Shown: positions 1 through 6,600 of the stretch, in pieces
Numbering within the stretch: the stretch's first letter is position 1
Layout: every line of letters begins with the position of its first letter
NCBI GenBank assembly: GCA_003520545.1
Contig: DOUP01000213.1
Location: forward strand, 1 to 6,722
Direction: 5' to 3'
From: Maritimibacter sp.
GTDB taxonomy: Bacteria > Pseudomonadota > Alphaproteobacteria > Rhodobacterales > Rhodobacteraceae
DNA: 6,722 nt
Notes under the pieces: generated by a model
Told to the model about the DNA's origin: nothing
Seen by the model: the letters and a program-made list of their open reading frames with translations, nothing else
The model's database searches: none
Translations under genes and position numbers: made by a program

Positions 1-519
1 CCAGTCGTCGAGTGCAGGGTTCGGGCCGTCTGACGTCGATGACTTCGCCCCGGATTGCAGAGCATCGAGGACGTCCAGATTGTGGACCACCGCGCCCGTC
101 GATGCCACCGTCGTCGCGATAGACCTCTGGAATTCCTGGGATTTCACCTGGTGTCGCGCGCCGAAATAGAAGCTGACGATTGCGCCCAACAGCCACCACA
201 GCGGTTCCGGCACCAGCGCGATCCCGTTCATCCGAGCGGCGAACCAGACCGGGTTCACCATCGCCGAGACGAACAATCCGAGCGTGCCCAAGGCCATCGC
301 CGGACGCGGCACGCGGTTCAAACCGTCGATGAAGCGATCCCATAGCCCTTTCTTGGGCAGAGCAAACTCGGCGCCAAACTGCGCCAAAGCTGCCGCCTGT
401 GCCGCCGCTTCACGCTGCGCTCCGGCTTCCGCGTTCTCCCAGAACACGCCGGCGGTCTCCTTGACCACATTGCGCCCGCCCCCGAAGACAAGGTTCATCG
501 CCCCCTCGATCACACCCAT
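1..519 (-). CDS. Holin family protein of the GTA/3TM type, 3' end outside window
   Basis: Minus-strand frame read by hand from the ATG at 519; 173 codons run without a stop to base 1, so the C-terminus is outside the window. An N-terminal Ala/Glu-rich segment (about residues 28-52) precedes two clear hydrophobic segments, about residues 74-95 and 101-121, the second rich in Trp (PLWWLLGAIVSFYFGAR). A polar tail ends near NPALDDW. This resembles the GTA_holin_3TM family (Pfam PF11351) from memory. Holins form inner-membrane lesions that let an endolysin reach the peptidoglycan. The start overlaps the upstream muramidase by 10 bases and lacks a good Shine-Dalgarno, so translation is probably coupled to it. 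A GTG two codons further in would give the classic 4-base GTGA overlap and is an alternative start. Family call is fairly secure from sequence plus neighbour; pore function is inferred. Confidence 0.85.
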   Translation of the reverse strand, partial: MGVIEGAMNLVFGGGRNVVKETAGVFWENAEAGAQREAAAQAAALAQFGAEFALPKKGLWDRFIDGLNRVPRPAMALGTLGLFVSAMVNPVWFAARMNGIALVPEPLWWLLGAIVSFYFGARHQVKSQEFQRSIATTVASTGAVVHNLDVLDALQSGAKSSTSDGPNPALDDW

Positions 520-1121
520 TTGGCAACCCGCGCACGATGCTCGGCCTCCGTCAGATGATATTTCGGGGAAATGAACGCCTCGGCGCGCTTGATCCAGCCG
601 CCTTTGCCCCCGTCACGCCGCCGAGCATACTTGCGGCTTTTCGGGCGCTGGTCGGCCAAGCGGTAGTAATAGTTCCGCCGCTCGATCCCATAGGCATCCG
701 CGATGTGATCCGGCGCTTTCGCCGCAGCGGCCTGCGCCGCGCCGATGGTTTGCGGTCCGATGGCGCCATCGACCGAACAGGGAAATCCCATCTTGCCCAA
801 CAGGCGCTGGAGCAATTTCACCGCGTTTGCGCCCGCGTTCACGTACATGTCGAAGACACTCGGCTGCAGCATCTCCGGCAGCGCGTCGATGTGCGGACCT
901 TTGAAGTAGTGATGAATGAATATGTCGGTCGCGGTGTCCCGGCTCAGGGCCTTCACGTCCGCGGTGTCGACCTTGCCATCGCCCGTCAGATCGAGCCCCA
1001 ATCGACGCATCGTTGCGATAGTGACGCCGTATTTCGTCGCGCCACCCGGATCGTCGGGATCGTTCACGTATCCGCCCTCACGGGCGACAATCGCCTCAGC
1101 GATCTCTCGAACCGATGCCAT
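510..1121 (-). CDS. Holin-associated N-acetylmuramidase (GH108 endolysin)
   Basis: 203 residues, the usual length for this family. The N-terminal glycoside hydrolase 108 domain carries the signature EGGYVNDPDDPGGATKYGV at residues 15-33; Glu15 is the expected catalytic acid. The C-terminal half (about 95-190) matches a PG_binding_3-type peptidoglycan-binding domain, with the motif VDGAIGPQT at 117-125. An insertion at 44-55 (DLTGDGKVDTAD) fits an EF-hand calcium loop. The enzyme should cleave the MurNAc-GlcNAc glycan backbone. No signal peptide or membrane segment is visible, so export should need the overlapping holin. The ATG at 1121 is chosen because GAGG at 1129-1132 sits at ideal spacing, although it is buried in a hairpin. 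Gene type and order match the endolysin-holin pair that lyses cells to release the Rhodobacter capsulatus GTA; an ordinary prophage-remnant lysis pair is the alternative. Confidence 0.93.
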   Translation of the reverse strand: MASVREIAEAIVAREGGYVNDPDDPGGATKYGVTIATMRRLGLDLTGDGKVDTADVKALSRDTATDIFIHHYFKGPHIDALPEMLQPSVFDMYVNAGANAVKLLQRLLGKMGFPCSVDGAIGPQTIGAAQAAAAKAPDHIADAYGIERRNYYYRLADQRPKSRKYARRRDGGKGGWIKRAEAFISPKYHLTEAEHRARVAKWV

Positions 1122-1123
1122 GT

Positions 1124-1153
1124 CTCTGCCTCGCGTTTGGTTGCAAGACAGAG
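1124..1153 (-). promoter_or_regulatory. Stem-loop sequestering the endolysin ribosome binding site
   Basis: Read on the minus strand, CTCTGTCTTGC (1153-1143) pairs with GCGAGGCAGAG (1134-1124): 11 consecutive pairs, nine Watson-Crick and two G-U, around the 8-base loop AACCAAAC. The Shine-Dalgarno GAGG (1132-1129) lies entirely in the 3' arm, and the stem ends two bases before the ATG at 1121. The pairing is seen directly; that it represses translation of the lysis enzyme is inference. Confidence 0.6.
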
Positions 1154-1164
1154 GTTCTTCTCAA

Positions 1165-1172
1165 ATGGTTAA
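1165..1172 (-). promoter_or_regulatory. Candidate CtrA half-site TTAACCAT
   Basis: The minus strand reads TTAACCAT, within GTTAACCATTTG, 43 bases upstream of the endolysin ATG and just after the ccmE terminator. It matches the TTAACCAT half-site associated with CtrA, the alphaproteobacterial response regulator. A full site would be TTAA-N7-TTAA; the left half here is only TTTC, so the site is imperfect. No convincing -10 box is visible downstream. In Rhodobacter capsulatus, CtrA controls GTA and lysis genes, which makes the position sensible. Binding is inferred. Confidence 0.45.
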
Positions 1173-1182
1173 CGTCGGTGAA

Positions 1183-1203
1183 ATCAGGAGTTCGGCTCCT
1201 GAT
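1183..1203 (-). terminator. Stem-loop terminator at the end of ccmE
   Basis: A perfect 8-bp inverted repeat, ATCAGGAG and CTCCTGAT, around a 5-base loop; on the minus strand it is followed closely by a very short T run (GATTTC). The 3' arm contains the ccmE stop codon (1186-1184). It separates the argC-ccmE unit from the lysis cassette. The weak T tract means termination may be partial. Confidence 0.5.
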
Positions 1204-1636
1204 AGACCCCCTGTTCCTTCAGGCTGTCGACCACTTCCTTGGGCATGTATTCCTCGTCGTGTTTGGCAAGAATATCAGAAGCTTGGAAAACGCCGTTCAC
1301 ATAGGACCCCGTGCCGATCATGCCTTGGTTCTCGCCAAAGAGATCCGGCAGAACGCCGGTGAAGGTCACCGGGATCGACGCCCCGCCATCGGTCACGTTG
1401 AACCGCACTTCTTCGCCCTCGCCACGAACCAGAGTTCCCTCTTCAACCAGCCCGCCGATCCGGAAAACCTCGGATTCTGCTGGCGGTTCGGCGATGATCT
1501 GGCTTGGCGCGCGGAAGTAATTGATCCCATCGCGGAACGCGAAACCGATCAAACCGGTGGCAATGATCAACGCCACGAAGGCGAATAGAATAATCTGCAC
1601 CCGACGCCGCTTCTTCAGCCCCTTCATACCAGCCAT
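1184..1636 (-). CDS. ccmE: Cytochrome c maturation protein CcmE (heme chaperone)
   Basis: 150 residues, normal for CcmE. It has a basic N-terminus (KKRRR, 8-12), a single membrane anchor at about 15-34, then a periplasmic beta-barrel (OB-fold) domain with the family segments FRIGGLVEEGTL (58-69) and FNVTDG (79-84). The motif KHDEEYMP at 125-132 supplies His126, the residue that covalently carries heme, and Tyr130, equivalent to the His130/Tyr134 pair of E. coli. CcmE takes heme from CcmC/CcmD and delivers it to CcmF/CcmH for attachment to apocytochrome c in the periplasm. The ATG at 1636 has GGGAG at 1643-1647 with good spacing; an internal ATG at codon 4 lacks one. It starts 11 bases after argC, so the two are probably co-transcribed. 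No other ccm gene is adjacent: ccmE is separated here from its partners. Confidence 0.96.
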   Translation of the reverse strand: MAGMKGLKKRRRVQIILFAFVALIIATGLIGFAFRDGINYFRAPSQIIAEPPAESEVFRIGGLVEEGTLVRGEGEEVRFNVTDGGASIPVTFTGVLPDLFGENQGMIGTGSYVNGVFQASDILAKHDEEYMPKEVVDSLKEQGVYQEPNS

Positions 1637-1647
1637 GTCACTCTCCC

Positions 1648-2676
1648 TTAGGGAAACACCGGAGCGACCATGAGCCCCGCCGTTTCAGTTTCACCCAGCA
1701 TCAAGTTGGCATTCTGCATCGCCTGCCCGCTCGACCCTTTTGCAAGATTGTCGAGCGTGGACACGATCAGCGCCCGCCCCGGCACACGGTCGCCCACGAC
1801 GCCGATATGGCATTGGTTGGAGGCGGTCACCTGTCCCATGCCCGGCGCTTGCCCATAGGGCAGAACGGTCACGAAAGGTTCCGCTTCATAGCGTGCGACA
1901 AGACTATTGTGGATCGCTTTGGGATCACCTTCCACGTAACAATCCGCGATGATGCCCCGATTGACCGGCACCAGATGCGGCGTGAAGATGATCTCGACCT
2001 TACGTCCCGCAATGGCGCTGAATTCCTGGTCAAACTCCGCCAGATGGCGGTGTTTGCCGCCTTGCGCATAGCCAAGCACATCCATGGACCGCTCGGCAAA
2101 CAGCATGTTTTCCTTGAGCGAGCGTCCGGCCCCGGAGACCCCGTTTTTCAAGTCACAGATGATACGGTCAAGATCGACAAGTTGATCCTCGATCAACGGC
2201 CGCAGCGCATATTGCACGGTTGCCGCGTTACCCCCGGTGCCAGCAACCAAACGCGCATCGCGGATCTCATCGCGATAGAATTCGGTCAGCCCATAAACCG
2301 CCTGTTTCTGGAGCTCGACGGCCACGTGTTCGGCGCCGTACCATTTTTCATATTCCGCCGGATCGCGCAGCCGAAAGTCCGCCCCAAGGTCCACGACCTT
2401 CACCGTTTCAGGCAAGTCGCGCACCAGCGCCTGGCTCAATCCGTGAGGGAGCGCCGCGAATGCCAAATCGACGCCGGAAAAGTCAATCTCTTCCATCGTC
2501 ACCAGCCTGGGCAGATCATAGGCGCGCAGATGCGGATAGACGTCCGCCATCTCCATCCCGGCCTTGCGATCCGCCGACAACGCGACGATCTCAAAGCTTG
2601 GATGGGTCGCAATGAGCCTGACAAGCTCGGCGCCGGTGTAGCCCGACGCGCCCAGAATGGCGATTTTATGGGTCAT
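1648..2676 (-). CDS. argC: N-acetyl-gamma-glutamyl-phosphate reductase (ArgC, type 1), active-site Cys replaced by Gly
   Basis: 342 residues, full length for type 1 ArgC, which makes N-acetylglutamate semialdehyde with NADPH in arginine biosynthesis. The N-terminal Rossmann motif GASGYTGAEL is at 9-18. Family segments follow: DLGADFRLRD (96-105), YGLTEFYR (128-135), KNGVSGAGR (177-185), the HRHL region (209-212) with the conserved His, and the C-terminal KGSSGQA segment before NANLMLG. The expected catalytic Cys lies in a motif like VANPGCYPT, or VAGTGCNAAT in relatives as I remember them. Here it reads VAGTGGNAAT, with Gly149 (codon GGT, 2232-2230) at the Cys position. A single T-to-G change from TGT explains it. 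Nothing else suggests decay. The protein may be an inactive or repurposed paralogue, or the base may be an error. The start has AGGA about 10 bases upstream. It is followed closely by ccmE. Confidence 0.93.
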   Translation of the reverse strand: MTHKIAILGASGYTGAELVRLIATHPSFEIVALSADRKAGMEMADVYPHLRAYDLPRLVTMEEIDFSGVDLAFAALPHGLSQALVRDLPETVKVVDLGADFRLRDPAEYEKWYGAEHVAVELQKQAVYGLTEFYRDEIRDARLVAGTGGNAATVQYALRPLIEDQLVDLDRIICDLKNGVSGAGRSLKENMLFAERSMDVLGYAQGGKHRHLAEFDQEFSAIAGRKVEIIFTPHLVPVNRGIIADCYVEGDPKAIHNSLVARYEAEPFVTVLPYGQAPGMGQVTASNQCHIGVVGDRVPGRALIVSTLDNLAKGSSGQAMQNANLMLGETETAGLMVAPVFP

Positions 2677-2696
2677 TAGTCCGTATCCTGTTCCGC

Positions 2697-2730
2697 AACG
2701 CTATGTAGGCGTTCTTGCGCCCCCGCGCAA
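2697..2730 (-). other. Two adjacent inverted repeats between murI and argC
   Basis: On the minus strand, one base after the murI stop, TTGCGC-GGGG-GCGCAA (2730-2715) forms a perfect 6-bp stem. One base later AACGC-CTACATA-GCGTT (2713-2697) forms a perfect 5-bp stem. Together they fill most of the 55-base gap. Neither is followed by a T tract, so they are poor classical terminators; they could protect the murI 3' end or attenuate read-through into argC. The repeats are seen directly, the role is unknown. Confidence 0.4.
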
Positions 2731-2731
2731 T

Positions 2732-3544
2732 TCACGCCGCTTCAAACGTGATTTTACGTCGCAGGAAGCGCGTCGCCCCTGCTGATACCTTTTCGGGGTT
2801 GCCGGTGGTGAGGAACTTGGTCTCCGACCCGCTACCAAGCATCGCCGGATGGCGCTCCAGGTAATCGGCAAGGCTGGCGGCGACCAGGTTGGCTTGCGAA
2901 TACACCGCCACGTCCGGTCCCAGCGCCTCCTGGAAGGTCTCTGCCATGATCGGATAATGCGTGCAGCCGAGGATTGCCGCCTCGGGCGTCGGCATCTTGC
3001 GTTTCAAAGCATCGACATGGGACCGCACCAAGGCGTCGGCCAGGATCATGTCGCCCTCTTCGATGGCATCGACGACCCCACCGCAGGCCTGCGCCTCGAC
3101 GTCCACACCGATCGCACGAAACGCCAACTCCCTCTGAAACGCGCGGCTTGCCACGGTGGCGGGCGTGGCAAACAGCGCCACATGTTTGACCGCCACTTCG
3201 CGCGGCGGCGAGTTGTCGCCCCACGACCGCTCGGTCAAGGCTTCGATGAGCGGCACGAACACCCCCAGAACGCGTTTGTCCGACGGCAGCCAGCTTTCCT
3301 GCATCCGGCGCAGCGCAGCGGCGGACGCGGTGTTGCAGGCAAGGATGACAAGGTCGCAGCCTTCTTCCCAGAGGCGCGACACGGCCTTGGTGGTCAAGTC
3401 GTAGACGTCATCGGCGTCGCGCACCCCGTAGGGCGCGTTGGCATTGTCGCCGAAGTAGACGAATGGCACGTCCGGCAGGCGCTTCGACACGGCGTCCAAC
3501 ACCGTCAAACCGCCCAAACCGCTATCAAAAATCCCAACCGCCAT
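2732..3544 (-). CDS. murI: Glutamate racemase
   Basis: 270 residues from the chosen start, normal for MurI, which interconverts L- and D-glutamate in the cytoplasm to supply D-Glu for peptidoglycan. The N-terminal signature GIFDSGLGGLTV is at 4-15. The two catalytic cysteines are both present: Cys70 in ACNTASA (69-75) and Cys194 in LGCTHYP (192-198). The substrate-binding segment FGDNANAPYG is at 31-40. An upstream in-frame ATG at 3589 would add 15 residues, but it has no Shine-Dalgarno and would make a strong hairpin (3567-3583) coding. The ATG at 3544 has GGGA at 3553-3556 and begins directly with the conserved MAVGIFDSG. It lies 124 bases downstream of the oxidoreductase gene, behind a terminator-like element, so it probably has its own promoter, although no clear -35/-10 is visible. 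The sequence closely resembles roseobacter MurI from memory. Confidence 0.96.
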   Translation of the reverse strand: MAVGIFDSGLGGLTVLDAVSKRLPDVPFVYFGDNANAPYGVRDADDVYDLTTKAVSRLWEEGCDLVILACNTASAAALRRMQESWLPSDKRVLGVFVPLIEALTERSWGDNSPPREVAVKHVALFATPATVASRAFQRELAFRAIGVDVEAQACGGVVDAIEEGDMILADALVRSHVDALKRKMPTPEAAILGCTHYPIMAETFQEALGPDVAVYSQANLVAASLADYLERHPAMLGSGSETKFLTTGNPEKVSAGATRFLRRKITFEAA

Positions 3545-3566
3545 GGTGTCTGTCCCGTCTCCGCGC

Positions 3567-3583
3567 GGGCGCACCGTGCGCCC
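3567..3583 (-). promoter_or_regulatory. Strong GC-rich hairpin in the murI leader
   Basis: GGGCGCA-CCG-TGCGCCC on the plus strand is a perfect 7-bp stem with a 3-base loop; the minus strand forms the same structure. It lies 22 bases upstream of the murI ATG, just 5' of the Shine-Dalgarno region. It has no T tract on either strand. It could be a leader element affecting murI expression or a backup stop for read-through from the upstream gene. Structure seen, function not known. Confidence 0.4.
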
Positions 3584-3619
3584 TGGCATTGCCGGAAACC
3601 ATTAGGCACCTTGCCACGG

Positions 3620-3643
3620 AAAATCCACCGCGTTTTCGATGGA
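3620..3643 (-). terminator. Candidate intrinsic terminator after the oxidoreductase gene
   Basis: On the minus strand TCCATCG (3643-3637) pairs with CGGTGGA (3630-3624) through seven pairs including one G-U, around the loop AAAACG, followed at once by TTTT (3623-3620). It starts 25 bases after the TAG stop of the oxidoreductase gene. Stem strength and T tract are moderate, so termination may be incomplete. Confidence 0.5.
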
Positions 3644-3668
3644 CAGCAAAAACCGGCACGCTAAAAGA

Positions 3669-6600
3669 CTACTCCGCAGCTTCTGCCCGACCTCCCTGTC
3701 TGAACGCCGCCAAGATCTCTTCGCGCCGCTTGGCGGCTTTCTCGGCGTTGGCCATCTTCACGGGCCCGAAGCCACGGATTTCCAGTGGTAGCTTGGCAAG
3801 CGCGACCGCAGCCTCGGGATCGCCCGACCCCCAGTCGCTGAGCACTCTGTCCATGTCGGCTTCGTATTGAGCAATCAGGGCGCGCTCCAACTTGCGTTCT
3901 TCCGAGTAGCCAAATGGATCCAGCGCCGTACCGCGCAGCCCTTTGAGCTTCGGCAAGAGGCCCAGCGCTTTGACCATACCCTCGCCGAACTTGCGTTTCA
4001 CCGGTCGCCCGTTCGGGCCTTCGGTGCCGAAAATCGGCGGCGCGAGATGAACGGAAAGCTTCAAATCCCCTTCGAAGGCCTTCTCGGCCTTGGCCCGCGT
4101 GTCCCGCATGAGCCGCCCGACTTCGTATTCGTCCTTGTAGGCTAGCAGCTTGTGATAGCCCAACGCGATCCCTTCGCGCATCTCTTCCGTCGGCGCCCGG
4201 TCCACAAGCGCACGGTAACGCTTGGCCAGCGCCGCGTTCTGATACGCGGTCAGATGCTCTTCCCGGAACGCGATCTTCTCGTGCAGGGTCTTCGGCTTCT
4301 CGACAACCTTGTCGAGGTTCGCAGCCCGCGTCGCGGCGTCCTGGTCATGGGCAACCCAGCGCCCGGTCTCGAACGCCCGCTTGTTTCGGTCCGGAGCCTG
4401 CCCGTTCAGGTCAATGGCCGCCATCAACGCCTCGTGGCTGATCGGCACCAACCCGTTTTGCCAGGCCGCGCCCAGCACCATCATGTTTGAGAAAATAGAG
4501 TCACCCAGCAGGGCTTCCGCCATCTCCGTCGCGTCGAACATGGCCAGCTTGTCTTTCATCCGCGCCTCCAGCGAGAGCGCCAACCGGTCGCCGGGAATGG
4601 TGAACTCCGTATCCCGCGTGAAATCACCGGTCACCGTTTCATGGCTGTCCACCACGGCACCCGTGCGCCCGGTCGAGGTCAGGCCCAGCGTTTGCGGCGT
4701 GGCCGACACGACCAACTCGCCCCCGATGAGCGCATCGCACTCGCCGGTCGCGACACGGATCGCCGAAATGTCCGACGGATCGTTGGCGATCCGCAGATGG
4801 ACCAACACCGCGCCGCCTTTCTGCGCCAAGCCCGCCATCTCCATCATTCCGGCACCCTTGCCGTCGATATGCGCCGCCTGCGCCATGATCGCACCAATGG
4901 TCACCACACCGGTGCCACCGACCCCGGTAATCACCGTGTTCCACGTGCCCTGGATCGCGGGCAGAGCCGGGTCTGGTATCTCTGGCAGGTCGACATCAGC
5001 GGCTTGCCGTTTCTTGGGCGTTCCCCCTTCGACCGTGACGAAGCTCGGGCAGAAGCCTTTGAGGCAGGAGTAGTCCTTGTTGCAGGATGACTGGTCAATT
5101 GCCCGCTTGCGGCCCAATTCCGTTTCGACCGGCACGATGGACACGCAGTTCGACTGCACCCCGCAATCGCCACAGCCTTCGCAAATGTCCGTATTGATCA
5201 TCACCCGACGATCCGGGTCCGGGAAGGTGCCACGTTTACGCCGCCGCCGTTTTTCCGCCGCGCAGGTCTGCACGTAGAGGAGCACCGTGGTGCCCGGCAC
5301 CTTTTGCAACTCTTCCTCAACCGGGATCAACTCGTCCCGCGTGCGCACTTCAACCTCGGACGGAAACTCGCTCGTGTCCAACCCTTCCTTGGGATCATGC
5401 ACGAGCACGAGTTTTTTCACCCCGGCGGCGACCATTTCCCTGGCGATCCTGAGCGAATCCAAGCCACCCTCGTTGGCCTGTCCGCCGGTCATAGCGACAG
5501 CGTCGTTATAAAGGATCTTGAAGGTAATATTGGTGCCCGCGGCAATCGCGGCCCGCACCGCCTGGATACCCGAGTGGTTATAGGTGCCATCCCCCAAATT
5601 CTGGAACACATGCTTGCGCGTCGAGAACGGCGCTTCCCCGATCCAGTTCGCACCCTCGCCGCCCATATGGGTGAACCCGAGCGTTGACCGGTCCATCCAC
5701 TGGACCATGTAGTGGCAGCCAATCCCCGCGTAGGCCCGGCTACCCTCTGGCAGTTTCGTCGAGGTGTTATGCGGGCAGCCCGAACAGAAATACGGAAGCC
5801 GCGCGGCAATCGCTTCGGCATTGTCGGCTTTCTGGGCCTCCTGCACCTTGGCCATGCCGCCCCGGATCGCCTCGGTCTCGCGCCCTTCTTCGATCAGGAC
5901 ACCGCCGATCTTTTCGGCGATGAACATCGGATCGAGCGCATAGCGCGTCGGGAACATTTCGACCTGACGCCCGTGTTCCCAGCTATCACCCTTGTGCCAG
6001 CCATACACACGCCGTCCCCGGCGATCGTCGAAGATCGCCTCCTTGATCTGCACTTCGATCAACTTGCGCTTCTCTTCCACCACGACGATCAGGTCGAGAC
6101 CCTCGGCAAATTCATGGAAGCTTTCCATGTCCAGCGGCCAGGTCTGGGCGACCTTGTAGGTCGTGATCCCGAGCCGCTCTGCCTCCGCCTCGTCAATCCC
6201 GAGAAGTGACAGGGCGTGCACAAGGTCGAGCCAGTTCTTGCCCGCCGCGACGAACCCGATCTTGGCCCCCGGCTTGCCCCAGACCCGTTTGTCGATCTTG
6301 TTGGCCCGCGCATAGGCTTCGGCCGCGAACCGTTTGTAGTCGATCATCCGGGCTTCCTGAACGATCCGGTCATCTACCAACCTGATATTCAGACCGCCCT
6401 CGGGCATTTCGAACTCCGGCGTCACGAGGTTCATGCGCTCGGCGCGCCCGTCAACGACAGCCGTCGCCTCCACGGTATCCTTCATCAACTTCAAACCAGC
6501 CCAAAGCCCGGAGAACCGGCTCAACCCAAAGCCATATATGCCGAGATCGAGGATTTCCTGCACACCTGCCGGACTGAGCACGGGCATATAGGCATCGACC

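Noticed and set aside
1..1121. Full prophage
   Set aside because: Only the lysis pair is visible; no capsid, tail, integrase or attachment site occurs in the window, though the region beyond base 1 cannot be seen.
284..1588. Several overlapping plus-strand frames opposite the holin, endolysin and ccmE
   Set aside because: All overlap recognisable minus-strand genes, show no family features, and have low-complexity Arg/Pro/Ala composition.
1807..2679. Plus-strand open frame of 290 codons opposite argC
   Set aside because: It is antisense to a well-supported gene, has no recognisable domain, and is what high-G+C codon use gives on the opposite strand.
2703..2730. Promoter for argC from TTGCGC and TACATA with 17-base spacing
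   Set aside because: Each box matches only about three of six consensus positions and both lie inside inverted repeats; too weak to annotate.
3545..3589. Longer murI start at 3589
   Set aside because: It has no Shine-Dalgarno, the extra 15 residues are not family-like, and it would make the 7-bp hairpin coding; the ATG at 3544 is better placed.
2849..3664. Plus-strand open frame of 271 codons opposite murI
   Set aside because: It is antisense to murI and its leader, His/Arg-rich without known motifs; murI has both catalytic cysteines and clear conservation.
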